Assembly (NCBI GenBank): GCA_046330955.1
Contig: JAXLRT010000009.1
Span: forward strand, 62,001 to 126,000
Direction: 5' to 3'
Length of the DNA: 64,000 nucleotides
Origin: JADJPO01 sp046330955
Lineage (GTDB): Bacteria; Actinomycetota; Actinomycetes; Actinomycetales; Kineosporiaceae
In this document: piece by piece, positions 32,789 to 41,719 of the stretch
How positions within the stretch are numbered: the stretch's first letter is position 1
Layout: each line of letters opens with the position of its first letter
The notes under the pieces: model-generated
The model's database searches: none
Told to the model about the DNA's origin: nothing
Seen by the model: the letters and a program-made list of their open reading frames with translations, nothing else
Program-made: the position numbers and the translations under genes

Positions 32789-33712
32789 ATGCCCCTACAC
32801 GGAGTCACTCGGCTCGGATACGTCCATGCCCGGGTCACCGATCTGGCTGCTGCCAAGAGCCACTACGGCTCCACGCTGGGCCTCTACCCGGTGCACGAGG
32901 AGGCCGGTCGCGCCTACTACAAGGGCTGGGACGAGTGGGACCACCACTCGGTCGTGCTCGAGGAGGGCGGCGTCGGTCTGGTCAAGCTGGGCTACAAGAC
33001 GCTGGACGCCGGCGACATCGACGTGATCGAGCGCAACGCGCAGAACTTCGGCGTCACCGTCGAGCGGATGAGCGCGAGCGAGAACCTCGAGACCAGCGAC
33101 GGCATCCGCATGATCACCCCGTCGGAGCACGTCATCGAGATCTACCACTCGATGACCACCGTGGGCGTCGAGGTCGGCACCCACAATCCCGAGGTGTTCC
33201 CGCGGCACCTGGTCGGAGTCGGCGCGCCCCGCATCGACCACGCCCTGATCACCGCGGACGACGTCAACCTGATGGACAAGTTCTTCCACGACGTCCTGGG
33301 CTTCTACGCCGCCGAGCGCGTCGTCGCCTCGCTGGACGAGGACGCCATGATGATCGGCACCTGGATGTCGGCCGGCAACACGGTGCACGACATCGCCGTG
33401 ATCAAGGGTCCGCAGGGCAAGCTGCACCACTTCGCGTTCAACCTGCTCGACTGGTCCGAGATCAAGCGGGCCGGTCAGCTGTTCGCGATGGACGACGTGC
33501 CGATCGACGTCGGCCCGACCCAGCACGGCATCACCCGCGGCGAGACGATCTACTTCTTCGACCCGTCGGGCAACCGCAACGAGGTGTTCTCGGGGGGCTA
33601 CGTGGCCTACCCCGACCGCCCGACGGTGAACTGGACGCCCGAGCAGCTCGGCAAGGGCATCTTCTACATCCAGCGCGAGCTCAACGAGCGCTTCACCACC
33701 GTTCTGACCTGA
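32789..33712 (+). CDS. dmpB/xylE: catechol 2,3-dioxygenase (first copy)
   Basis: An Fe(II) extradiol dioxygenase (307 residues) that cleaves catechol to 2-hydroxymuconic semialdehyde. The three iron ligands fall at His151 (RIDHALI), His214 (KLHHFAF) and Glu265 (GNRNEVF), practically the same numbers as in XylE. The fold is the two-domain vicinal oxygen chelate type, with the N-terminal domain opening GYVHARVTDLAAAK. It is inserted between P4 and P5, flanked on both sides by strong hairpins. A second, diverged paralogue is at 36499-37419. Confidence 0.94.
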   Translation: MPLHGVTRLGYVHARVTDLAAAKSHYGSTLGLYPVHEEAGRAYYKGWDEWDHHSVVLEEGGVGLVKLGYKTLDAGDIDVIERNAQNFGVTVERMSASENLETSDGIRMITPSEHVIEIYHSMTTVGVEVGTHNPEVFPRHLVGVGAPRIDHALITADDVNLMDKFFHDVLGFYAAERVVASLDEDAMMIGTWMSAGNTVHDIAVIKGPQGKLHHFAFNLLDWSEIKRAGQLFAMDDVPIDVGPTQHGITRGETIYFFDPSGNRNEVFSGGYVAYPDRPTVNWTPEQLGKGIFYIQRELNERFTTVLT

Positions 33713-33745
33713 TCCACCCTCTGCCACACCAGAGACCGACCCGAC

Positions 33746-33782
33746 CCGGACGGCGCACCGTCGCCGGCGGCGCGCCGTCCGG
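33746..33782 (+). terminator. intra-operon hairpin after the dioxygenase gene
   Basis: CCGGACGGCGC (33746-33756) pairs perfectly with GCGCCGTCCGG (33772-33782), an 11-bp stem. With the hairpin at 32675-32718 it brackets the dioxygenase gene. It may set the relative dose of the reductase or protect the dioxygenase message. Confidence 0.55.
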
Positions 33783-33823
33783 AGCGGGGACCACCTGCAC
33801 AACCCACGTGGGGGCGAACCACC

Positions 33824-34936
33824 GTGACCGAGACGTACCAGATCACCGTCGACCCGATCGGTGCCGAGATCACCTGCCGGGCAGACCAGACCCTGCTGGA
33901 CGCCTGCCTGCGGGCAGGGGTCTGGGTGCCGCACTCGTGCACCCACGGCACCTGTGGCACCTGCAAGGTCGAGGTGCTCGACGGTGAGGTCGACCACGGC
34001 GCCTCCTCCGCCTTCGCCCTGATGGACATCGAACGGGACGAGGGCAAGACGCTGCTGTGCTGCGCCACCCCGCGCAGTGACGTGGTCTTCGAGGCCGACC
34101 TCGACGCCGACGAGGAGGCCCCGAGCCACGCCGTCCAGGACTACACCGGCACCGTCACGGCGGTGGAGGACATCGCCACCGACACCCGGCGGGTGCTGAT
34201 CGAACTCGACCGCGACATCACCTTCGATGCGGGCCAGTACATGGCCTGGCAGCTGCCCCCGGCCCTGGTGCAGGGACGCACCGGCGTCACTCGCACGTAC
34301 TCGATGGCCAACCCGCCCTCGCAGAACCGCGTGGTGGAGTTCCAGATCCGGCGCACCCCGGGTGGCGCCTGCAGCGACGCCTGGGTCTTCGGCGACCTGG
34401 GTGTCGGCGACACGGTTGAACTCGCCGGACCCTACGGTCGGTTCACCGTCCGCATGGGACGGCGCGAGCCCGCGGTCCTGATCGCCGGCGGCACCGGGCT
34501 GGCCCCGATCGCCGCCATGATCAAGCGCGTGCTGCTGGACGGCGCCAACGAGCACGGTGACGGCCCGGCTCACCTGACGCTGTACGCCGGGGCGCGGACC
34601 CGGGCCGCGCTGTACGACGTCGAGCTGTTCACCGAGCTGGCGGCCGCGCACCCCGACCGATTCACCTACCGGCCCTGCCTGTCCGAGGAGGAGGTCACCG
34701 AATCCCTTGCCGCGCAGGGGTTCGCCGCCGGCATGGTGACCGACGTGCTCGCGGCCGACCATGACTCGCTGGCCGGACACGTCGCCTACGTCTGTGGCCC
34801 ACCGGCGATGGTCGAGGCCTCGATGAAGACCCTGATGTCGCGCCGGCTGTTCCCGCGGGACATCAACCGTGAGGAGTTCCTGGACGAGAGCAATCGCGCC
34901 TCCGGTGGCCTGCGCTCGCCCCTGATCAAGCGCTGA
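33824..34936 (+). CDS. dmpP: phenol hydroxylase reductase (P5)
   Basis: Passes electrons from NADH through FAD and a [2Fe-2S] cluster to the hydroxylase. The 370-residue protein has an N-terminal plant-type ferredoxin domain (Cys39, Cys44, Cys47 in SCTHGTCGTCKVE and Cys79/80), then an FAD domain (RTYSMANPP) and an NAD domain (VLIAGGTGLAPIAAMIK, AYVCGPPAMVEA). The start is a GTG at 33824. Order and length are those of DmpP, but the usual place right after P4 has been taken by the dioxygenase gene. Confidence 0.95.
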   Translation: MTETYQITVDPIGAEITCRADQTLLDACLRAGVWVPHSCTHGTCGTCKVEVLDGEVDHGASSAFALMDIERDEGKTLLCCATPRSDVVFEADLDADEEAPSHAVQDYTGTVTAVEDIATDTRRVLIELDRDITFDAGQYMAWQLPPALVQGRTGVTRTYSMANPPSQNRVVEFQIRRTPGGACSDAWVFGDLGVGDTVELAGPYGRFTVRMGRREPAVLIAGGTGLAPIAAMIKRVLLDGANEHGDGPAHLTLYAGARTRAALYDVELFTELAAAHPDRFTYRPCLSEEEVTESLAAQGFAAGMVTDVLAADHDSLAGHVAYVCGPPAMVEASMKTLMSRRLFPRDINREEFLDESNRASGGLRSPLIKR

Positions 34937-34964
34937 CCTGATCCAACGCTGGAGGAGCTGACGG

Positions 34965-35405
34965 ATGAACCCCACCCAGGACGCCGACCTGCGCTCTGTG
35001 CCCACGATCACCTACGCCGCGGCGTCCCGCGTGGTCGCCCGAGCCGTTGCGCACGCGCAGGGCCTGGGGGTTCCGGTGAACATCGCCGTCGCCGACCCGG
35101 CGGGTCACGTGATCGCCTTCGCCCGGATGGACGGCGCGGCGTTGCTCTCGTCGTCGGTGGCCGTCGACAAGGCCTACTCGGTCTCGGCCTTCAACGGTAT
35201 GCCGACGCACGCCTGGTACGACGCGATCAAGGATGAGCCGGCGCTGCTGCACGGCCTGGTGCACCGTCCCCGGCTGACGATCTTCGCCGGCGGGATTCCG
35301 CTGCGTACCAGCCCGGATGGCCAGATGGTCGGATCGATCGGGGTCTCGGGGGGCAGCGCCGAACAGGACCGTGAGATCGCCGAGGCCGGGGCAGCGGCAT
35401 TCTGA
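34965..35405 (+). CDS. GlcG/HbpS family protein
   Basis: A 146-residue protein of the GlcG/HbpS (DUF336) family: VPVNIAVADPAGHVIAFARM, VDKAYSVSAFNGMPTHAWYD and GGIPLRTSPDGQMVGSIGVSG with the family's conserved glycines, then SAEQDREIAEAG. Some members bind haem. Genes of this family often lie in aromatic-degradation clusters, where their role is not settled. It follows dmpP by 28 bases with a GGAGGAG-like site, so it is probably the last gene of the operon. No signal peptide is seen. Confidence 0.87.
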   Translation: MNPTQDADLRSVPTITYAAASRVVARAVAHAQGLGVPVNIAVADPAGHVIAFARMDGAALLSSSVAVDKAYSVSAFNGMPTHAWYDAIKDEPALLHGLVHRPRLTIFAGGIPLRTSPDGQMVGSIGVSGGSAEQDREIAEAGAAAF

Positions 35406-35517
35406 ACCGCAGCTCGGGCGATTCGCCCCCGGATCTCCCCGAAGAGACCTAAGTTGGGATGAATGGCCGGAACGCGGGGGCGGCCGACCTCGGTTGTCGC
35501 GTGAACAAGGAGTAGGA

Positions 35518-36411
35518 ATGCGCAGGGTGATCCGCCGCGGACTGGTGGCGACGGGAGTGGCTGGTGCCTTGTGCGCTGGTGCGGTGATGGTTGGCAGCGT
35601 GCCGGCGCAAGCCGGAGCCCGGGTCGGCGCGCCTGCAGCGGCGCCTGCCGCCACGGCCAAGCGCACCCTGCTCTGGCATGACGAGTTCACGGGTAGCCGC
35701 CTGAACCCGAAGTTCTGGACGGCGCTCAACCGTTCGACCAACGGCGTGTCGAACGGTCAGGTCGACTGTCTGCTGAGCCGAGCGGCGAATGTGAAGGTCT
35801 CACGCGGGGCGTTGTGGCTGACCTCGCGCAAGGAGGCGAACCCGATCACCTGCTCGCCGAACGACCCGAACTTCCCCGGCGGCCGCTCGTACACCTCCGG
35901 CTTCATCACCACCAAGGGTAAGAAGTCGTGGACCTACGGCCGTTACGAGATGCGAGCCAGGCTGCCGTTCGGGGCAGGGACGTCGACGGGTCTGTGGCCG
36001 GCCTTCTGGATGTGGCCGAACAACAACACCTCCGGTGAGCTGGACATCATGGAGGCCATCGGTCGCGAGCCCGATCGCACGTACGCCTTCGCTCACTCCT
36101 CGACCGATCCCAACGCCGTGTCCGACGGCGGGTCGTACGTGTTCTCGGGCGGACGCAACCCGGGCGACGGGTATCACATCTACGCCCTCGACTGGGAGCC
36201 GACCTACCTGCGGTGGACCGTGGACGGTCATGTGGTGCGCACCATGACCAGCGCCGATACCCCGTGGGTGGCGTCCTCGTTCACCACCCCGATGCACCTG
36301 ATGCTGAACATGACGGTGGGAGGCATCTGGGCGCAGGACCCGAACAGCAGCACCCGGTTCCCCGCGACGTACTACGTCGACTACGTGCGGGTGTACAGCC
36401 GGGCCAAGTAG
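35518..36411 (+). CDS. secreted glycoside hydrolase family 16 enzyme
   Basis: A 297-residue exported endo-beta-glucanase-like enzyme. The signal peptide (residues 1 to about 37) ends at a PAQAG-type site. The GH16 fold is shown by LLWHDEFTGSRLNPKFW, YGRYEMRARLPFG, the catalytic GELDIMEAIGRE (two Glu around an Asp) and the closing YYVDYVRVYS. Substrate could be laminarin, lichenan or another beta-glucan. The ATG at 35518 has an AAGGAG site. It has no evident link with phenol catabolism and sits between the two parts of the catechol pathway, ended by a strong bidirectional terminator. Confidence 0.92.
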   Translation: MRRVIRRGLVATGVAGALCAGAVMVGSVPAQAGARVGAPAAAPAATAKRTLLWHDEFTGSRLNPKFWTALNRSTNGVSNGQVDCLLSRAANVKVSRGALWLTSRKEANPITCSPNDPNFPGGRSYTSGFITTKGKKSWTYGRYEMRARLPFGAGTSTGLWPAFWMWPNNNTSGELDIMEAIGREPDRTYAFAHSSTDPNAVSDGGSYVFSGGRNPGDGYHIYALDWEPTYLRWTVDGHVVRTMTSADTPWVASSFTTPMHLMLNMTVGGIWAQDPNSSTRFPATYYVDYVRVYSRAK

Positions 36412-36428
36412 CACCGGCGCCGTCACGA

Positions 36429-36462
36429 CGAAGGGGCCTGTCCGGCTGGACAGGCCCCTTCG
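36429..36462. terminator. bidirectional terminator
   Basis: CGAAGGGGCCTGTCC (36429-36443) pairs perfectly with GGACAGGCCCCTTCG (36448-36462) across a GGCT loop. This 15-bp stem lies between the convergent GH16 and second dioxygenase genes. Confidence 0.88.
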
Positions 36463-36498
36463 GTGTGCTCGGTTGCGGTCGTCCCCGACCGGGTCCGA

Positions 36499-37419
36499 TC
36501 AGGTGAAGACGGTGGTGAAGCTCTCCTTGATCTCGCGGGCGTGGTAGAAGATCCCCTTCGCCAGCTGGTCCGCCGTCCAGACGATCGTCGGCCGGTCCCG
36601 GTAGGACGTGTAGCCACCGGCGAAGGTCTCGTTCCGGTTGCCGGACGGGTCGAAGAAGTAGATCGTCTCGCCCCGGGTGATGCCGTGGCGGGTCGGGCCC
36701 ACGTCGATCGGCACGTCGTCCATGGTGAAGATGTCGGCCGCGTGCAGGATGTCGTTCCAGTCGCGCATCTGGAACGCGAAGTGGTGCAGCTTGCCGTTCG
36801 GGCCGCGCAGCAGCGCGATGTCGTGCACCTTCTGCATGGAGGACAGCCAGTACGCGATGGTCTGGGCGTCGTCGCCGAGCGTGGTCTGGGCGCGCTCGGT
36901 GGTGTAGAAGTTCGTGACCTCCATGAAGAACCGCGCGGCGGTGTCGATGTCCTCACCGATCACCAGGGCGTGGTCGAGCATGGGGGCGCCGATGCCGACC
37001 AGGTGGCGGGGGAACGCGTCGGGGTTGTGGGTGCCGACCTCGAGGCCCACCGCGGTCATCGAGTGGTAGAACTCGAACGTGTGGTCGATGCACGGCAGGT
37101 GCACCCGGACGCCGTCGCTGACCTCGCGGTTCTCACCGGTGCTCATGCGCGTCACCGTGCAGTCGCCGAAGGCCTGGGCGCGCGACTCGATGCCGTCCAG
37201 ATCGGCGGCGTCCTGCACCTTGAAGCCGAACTTGACGGCGCCGACGCCACCCTCCTCGAGCACGACCGAGTGGTGGTCCCACTCGTCCCAGCCCTTGAAG
37301 TACAGCTTGCCGCCGTCCTCCAGGGTCGGGTACAGGCCGAGCGTGTTGGCGTAGTGATCCTTGGCACGGGCCAAGTCGGTGACGCGCGCATGGACGTACC
37401 CCATCCGCAGGATCGTCAT
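36499..37419 (-). CDS. catechol 2,3-dioxygenase (second copy)
   Basis: A 306-residue extradiol dioxygenase, paralogous to the copy at 32789 (shared GYVHARVTDLA, KGWDEWDHHSVVLEEGGVG, THNPxxFPRHLVGxGAP) but clearly diverged. Iron ligands are in MLDHALV, KLHHFAF and NRNETFAGG. It is on the opposite strand, with a ferredoxin gene directly upstream, an arrangement known from XylT-XylE-type pairs. A second catechol dioxygenase may widen the range to methylated or chlorinated catechols or keep activity when the other is inactivated. Confidence 0.92.
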   Translation of the reverse strand: MTILRMGYVHARVTDLARAKDHYANTLGLYPTLEDGGKLYFKGWDEWDHHSVVLEEGGVGAVKFGFKVQDAADLDGIESRAQAFGDCTVTRMSTGENREVSDGVRVHLPCIDHTFEFYHSMTAVGLEVGTHNPDAFPRHLVGIGAPMLDHALVIGEDIDTAARFFMEVTNFYTTERAQTTLGDDAQTIAYWLSSMQKVHDIALLRGPNGKLHHFAFQMRDWNDILHAADIFTMDDVPIDVGPTRHGITRGETIYFFDPSGNRNETFAGGYTSYRDRPTIVWTADQLAKGIFYHAREIKESFTTVFT

Positions 37420-37468
37420 CGCGGAACTCCTTTGTTCGTGACGGGCGTTCTCCCGCGTCCGCGGGGGC

Positions 37469-37792
37469 TTATCGGGCCAGGGCGGTGAGGAACGGTGCGA
37501 CGCAGCGCACCGTGCTCTCGGGCCGGGTGGCGATGGTGGCGTCGTTCTCGGGGATGGCGCGACAGATCAGGCAGGTGCCCGCGGCGCGTTCCTCGGGGGT
37601 CAGCACGGTGTCGGCGACGATCTCGCGGTAGCTGATCTCGCCCTCGACGAGGTCGAACTTGCAGATGCCGCATCCGCCCCGCTTACACCCGGACGTCGCG
37701 GCGTAGCCGGCGCGGTGCAGCGCCCCGAGGATCGTCTCGCCCGGTTTCAACGCAATGTCGACGTCGGTGCCGACCACGTTCAACCGCCCCAT
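37469..37792 (-). CDS. XylT-like [2Fe-2S] ferredoxin
   Basis: A 107-residue plant-type ferredoxin with cluster ligands Cys36, Cys41 and Cys44 (SGCKRGGCGICKFD) and a fourth in GTCLICRA. In meta-cleavage clusters such ferredoxins (XylT/DmpQ) reduce the catechol dioxygenase iron back to Fe(II) after oxidative inactivation. It lies 49 bases upstream of the second dioxygenase on the same strand, fitting that role. Its electron donor may be the P5 reductase; this is inference. Confidence 0.9.
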   Translation of the reverse strand: MGRLNVVGTDVDIALKPGETILGALHRAGYAATSGCKRGGCGICKFDLVEGEISYREIVADTVLTPEERAAGTCLICRAIPENDATIATRPESTVRCVAPFLTALAR

Positions 37793-38106
37793 GCGCCACT
37801 CCCGGTGGTGTCGCCGTCCTGGATCCGGCGGTGCCGACCCTCACGGTCGACGCGGTCCGCCGTTCGACCAGGGTGCGGCTCGGCGGGCGTGTTGTCCGTC
37901 ACCATTCCCGATGGCGGAACGCGGACTTGCCCGGCTGTCGTCCTGGGGAGTCTGCCCGCGGCGGTGCGCCATCAGGGTGATGCCGCTCGCGCGGGTGGGT
38001 GACGCTTCGGCCGGCGGGGCGGCAGCCCAGGGCGTGACTACCTAACGTGATCGCCCTGGGAGGTGCCGCTGCTCGGCGCCCGAATCGGGGATGGCGGAGG
38101 GTGACG
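37793..38106. other. divergent intergenic region
   Basis: Promoter region for the ferredoxin/dioxygenase pair (minus) and the secreted propeller protein (plus). No gene is supported. I see no copy of the GTTC-N9-GAAC dyad here, so the second dioxygenase may be regulated differently from the main operons. A GGAGG ribosome site at 38096-38100 decides the ATG at 38107 for the plus-strand gene. Confidence 0.5.
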
Positions 38107-40812
38107 ATGCGGCGTAGTCGACGGACCAGGTGGATCACGCGGGTGCTGGCCGTGCTGACCGTGGTGGGTCTCGGGGTGCCGTGGACTGCCTCCCTGGCCC
38201 AGGCCGCCTACAACCCGGTGCCCCGCCCGGCTTGGAACCCGACCTCGGGCCGCGTCTACGCCATGGCGCGGGTCGGCAACGCGATCGTCCTCGGCGGCAG
38301 TTTCACGGCTCTCTGGAGCCCGGTCGACGGCGTCGCGGTGGCCCGCAACTACCTGGCGGCCGTCGATGCCACCACGGGTGAGTTGCTGCCGTGGAACCCC
38401 AACAGCAACGGTGAGGTCCGGGCGCTCGAGGCCTCGGCCGACGGCACCACGGTCTACGTCGGGGGCGCCTTCACCAGTATCGGCGGCGTGGCCAAGGCCC
38501 GGCTGGCCGCGGTCAGCGTGCCGGACGGCACGGTGGTCGCCGGATTCACCGCCAACGCCGCGGCCACCGTGACCGCCCTCGAGCTGTCCGGCCCGACGCT
38601 GTACGTCGGCGGCTACTTCACCACCCTGGGCGGCAAGCCCCGCCAGCGACTGGCCGCCGTGGACGCCGGCAACGGCGCCGTCAGCGCCACCTTCACCGGG
38701 TCGGCGGATGCCGCGGTGCGTTCCATCCTGGCCTCGCCGGACGGCACGACGCTCGCCGTCGGCGGTGAGTTCGCCACGCTCTCGGGCGCCCCTCGCGCCT
38801 TTCTGGGCTCGATCGACCGCAACGGTGCGGTGACCTCCTGGACGCCGCCGGCGGCGTGCAACGACCTGGTGCTGCCCTGCTTCGTGTGGGACCTGACGCA
38901 GGACGACACCACGATCTATGCCGGGGTCGCCGGCCCCGGCGGCCGGGTCGTCGCCTACACCCGGGCCACCGGCGTGATCCGCTGGCTACAGTCGGGCGAC
39001 GGCGACGTCCAGGGCATCACCCTGAGCCGCGGCGTGGTCTACGGCGGCGGCCACTTCGACCTCAGCTTCGCGGGCCAGCCGCGGGCCGGGGTGGTGGCGC
39101 TGCGGGCCAGTGACGGCGCGGTGATGCCGTTCGCGCCACAGTTGCTCAACGGACTGGGCGTCTTCGATCTGCTGCCCTCGGACGACTACTTGCGGGTCGG
39201 TGGCGGGTTCGAGCTGCTCGATGCCACGAACGAGCAGCGATATGCCGAGTTCCCGGTGCTGCCCGACACCGTCCCGCCCACGGTGCCGACCGGTCTGAAG
39301 ACCACCCTGGTCGGCGACACGCACGTGGATCTCGCCTGGAATGCCGCCACGGACGACGAGGCGCTCGCCGGGTATCGGGTGCTGCGGGACGGCGTCGTGG
39401 TGGCCACCACGGCCACGACCAGCTGGAGCGAGGTCGGGCTCACCCCGGCCACGACGTATCACTACTCGGTGGTCGCCGTGGACGCCGCGAACAACGTCTC
39501 CGCCCCCGGCTCGGCCCTGGCCGTCACCACCAAGCCGCTGACCCAGGTGCTGCTGCCGCTGGGCTCGACCTGGCGTTACCTGTCCAACGGCTCGAACCAG
39601 GGCATCGCGTGGCGGGCATCGGGTTTCAACGACGCGGCATGGCCGGTCGGCCCGGCGCAGCTCGGCTTCGGCGATGGTGACGAGGCGACCGTGATCGGCT
39701 CGACGGGCACCACGCGCTACTTCCGCGCCGGCTTCACGATCACCTCGCCGGGGCAGTTCAGTTCGTTGACCGCCTCGCTGGTGCGCGATGACGGTGCCGT
39801 GGTCTACCTCAACGGCACCGAGGTCTGGCGTTCGAACATGCCCGCCGGCACCATCAGCGCCACCACGCTGCCCTCCAGCGCGGTCAGTGGCACGGCCGAG
39901 AGCCAGGTCTTCACCCAGACCCTGCCCCTCTCGGCGCTGGTGCCCGGCGCCAACGTGATCGCGGTGGAGGTGCACAACGCCTCGGCCTCCAGCGATGTCA
40001 GCTTCGACCTGGGACTGGAGGGCACGGTGGCCCCGGCGCCGGATCTCGCCGCCCCCAGCACGCCCGCGGCCGTGCACACCACCGCCGTCACCGCGACCAG
40101 CGTGGCGCTGGCCTGGGACGCCGCGACCGATGACCGCGGGGTCACCGGCTACCGGGTGCTGCGCGACGGGGTGGTGGCGACCACGGTCACCGCAACCAGC
40201 TGGACCGACAGCGGTCGCACCCCGGGCGCCACTCACGTCTACACCGTGCAGGCGCTGGACGCCGCGGGCAACGCCTCGGCGCCCTCGGACCCGGTGTCCG
40301 TCACGCTGCCGATGCCGGTGGGCACCCTGGTACCGCGGGGCGCCACCTGGAAGTACCGCGCCGGTACCACGGGCGTGAGTGGAACGGCCTGGGCGGCAGC
40401 CGGTTTCGACGACACCTCGTGGGCCTCCGGGGCCGCGGAGCTGGGCTTCGGGGACGGTGGCGAGCACACCGTGCTGGCGAGTGGGTCGATGACCTACTAC
40501 TTCCGGTCGACGTTCACGGTGGCCGATCCGCAGGCGATCGCCGCGGCGACCCTGTCGCTGGTGCGCGACGACGGTGCGGCGGTGTACGTGAACGGGGTCG
40601 AGGTGGTGAGGTCGAACCTGCCGGCAGGCGCCCTGACCTCGACCACCAAGGCGTCGGCCAACGTCTCCGGCGCGGCCGAGAGCCAGGTGTTCAGCTACAG
40701 CGTGCCGCCGAGCGTTCTGGTGGCCGGGGTCAACGTGATCGCGGTCGAGGTGCACCAGGACGTGGCGACGTCCAGCGACATCAGCTTCGACCTGGGTCTC
40801 TCGGCGAGCTGA
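38107..40812 (+). CDS. secreted beta-propeller protein with duplicated Fn3 / galactose-binding modules
   Basis: A 901-residue exported protein. A signal peptide (to about residue 31) is followed by a propeller-like region of repeats such as VYVGGAFTSIGGVAKARLAA and LYVGGYFTTLGGKPRQRLAA (to about 395). Then comes a fibronectin type III domain, a jelly-roll carbohydrate-binding-like domain (GSTWRYL, SLVRDDGAVVYLNGTEVWRS), a second Fn3 and a second jelly-roll (GATWKYR, SLVRDDGAAVYVNGVEVVRS). The Fn3/jelly-roll pair is an evident internal duplication. A cell-surface polymer-binding role is likely; no catalytic site is seen. Confidence 0.8.
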   Translation: MRRSRRTRWITRVLAVLTVVGLGVPWTASLAQAAYNPVPRPAWNPTSGRVYAMARVGNAIVLGGSFTALWSPVDGVAVARNYLAAVDATTGELLPWNPNSNGEVRALEASADGTTVYVGGAFTSIGGVAKARLAAVSVPDGTVVAGFTANAAATVTALELSGPTLYVGGYFTTLGGKPRQRLAAVDAGNGAVSATFTGSADAAVRSILASPDGTTLAVGGEFATLSGAPRAFLGSIDRNGAVTSWTPPAACNDLVLPCFVWDLTQDDTTIYAGVAGPGGRVVAYTRATGVIRWLQSGDGDVQGITLSRGVVYGGGHFDLSFAGQPRAGVVALRASDGAVMPFAPQLLNGLGVFDLLPSDDYLRVGGGFELLDATNEQRYAEFPVLPDTVPPTVPTGLKTTLVGDTHVDLAWNAATDDEALAGYRVLRDGVVVATTATTSWSEVGLTPATTYHYSVVAVDAANNVSAPGSALAVTTKPLTQVLLPLGSTWRYLSNGSNQGIAWRASGFNDAAWPVGPAQLGFGDGDEATVIGSTGTTRYFRAGFTITSPGQFSSLTASLVRDDGAVVYLNGTEVWRSNMPAGTISATTLPSSAVSGTAESQVFTQTLPLSALVPGANVIAVEVHNASASSDVSFDLGLEGTVAPAPDLAAPSTPAAVHTTAVTATSVALAWDAATDDRGVTGYRVLRDGVVATTVTATSWTDSGRTPGATHVYTVQALDAAGNASAPSDPVSVTLPMPVGTLVPRGATWKYRAGTTGVSGTAWAAAGFDDTSWASGAAELGFGDGGEHTVLASGSMTYYFRSTFTVADPQAIAAATLSLVRDDGAAVYVNGVEVVRSNLPAGALTSTTKASANVSGAAESQVFSYSVPPSVLVAGVNVIAVEVHQDVATSSDISFDLGLSAS

Positions 40813-40828
40813 GCGGGCGCGGCGCCCG

Positions 40829-41698
40829 GTGCGGCGCGGCGTCCGGCCCGCGATTCGACTCACGTCGGTGCCCGGGCTGCCGACGGGACCGGTCGTGAGC
40901 GGCACCGGCGGCGGGATCCTCCGAGCGCGAACGCGGTGGTGGGCACTGGCGGTGGCGACCGGATTCGCCGTCGGTGCCGTCACCCTGCCCTCGGCCGCCG
41001 CGCGGTGGGCGCGGGCCGAGGCGGGCATCCCCGCCTCCGGTCACGAGGCGGCGGGCCAGCCGCTGGGGTCCCCGCCGGTGGTCGCCTTCCCGAAGGACAC
41101 CTTCCGGTTCATCCAGCACCAGGACGACGGCACCACGCCGGTGACCTGGGACCCCTGCCGGCCGGTGCACTACGTCGTCCAGCGGGCCGGGGTGCCCGCC
41201 GGCGGCGAGGCGCTGCTGGCAGTCGCGGTCCAGGAGATCTCGGCCGCCACCGGCCTGCAGTTCGTCGCCGACGGCCCGACCGACGAGACGCCGGACTGGC
41301 ACCGCCCCCGGTACCAGCCCGAGCGCTACGGCGATCGCTGGGCGCCGGTGTTGATCTCGTGGCGGACGGCGGCCGAGACCCCCGAGTTCGCCCACGACGC
41401 CGTGGGCCTGACGAACACCCAGCCGGTCGCCCCGCCCGGCAGGCCCTGGGTCTTCGTCACCGGTCAGATCCAGCTGGACGCCACGGCGTTCACCCGGTTG
41501 CTGAGCCGGCCGGAGGGCACCGAGCTGGCCCGAGCGGTGATCGAACACGAACTCGGCCATCTGGTCGGACTCGACCACGTCGACGTCCCCACGGAGATCA
41601 TGTACCCGCAGGCCAACCTGGTGATCACCGAGCTGGGTCCGGGGGATCGCACCGGGCTGGCCCGGCTCGGTCAGGGTCCGTGCGTCCCCGAGCTGTGA
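40829..41698 (+). CDS. exported metzincin-like zinc metalloprotease
   Basis: A 289-residue protein (GTG 40829; GTG 40895 is another start) with an N-terminal hydrophobic segment (about 38-58) that serves as signal or anchor. The zinc site is HELGHLVGLDH (His240, His244, His250, Glu241 as catalyst), with a Met-turn in EIMYPQ, the mark of matrixin-type metzincins. DPCRPVHYVVQRAG begins the catalytic domain. It follows the propeller gene by 16 bases, so the two are probably co-expressed. Its C-terminal end converges on the chemoreceptor gene. Confidence 0.85.
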   Translation: MRRGVRPAIRLTSVPGLPTGPVVSGTGGGILRARTRWWALAVATGFAVGAVTLPSAAARWARAEAGIPASGHEAAGQPLGSPPVVAFPKDTFRFIQHQDDGTTPVTWDPCRPVHYVVQRAGVPAGGEALLAVAVQEISAATGLQFVADGPTDETPDWHRPRYQPERYGDRWAPVLISWRTAAETPEFAHDAVGLTNTQPVAPPGRPWVFVTGQIQLDATAFTRLLSRPEGTELARAVIEHELGHLVGLDHVDVPTEIMYPQANLVITELGPGDRTGLARLGQGPCVPEL

Positions 41699-41719
41699 GC
41701 CGAGCCCCCGCCGGGCGCC

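Noticed and set aside
37421..37440. GGAAC-N6-GTTCG near the second dioxygenase start as another operator
   Set aside because: The arms are in the reverse order to the GTTC-N9-GAAC dyads, spacing differs, and they overlap the ribosome binding site.
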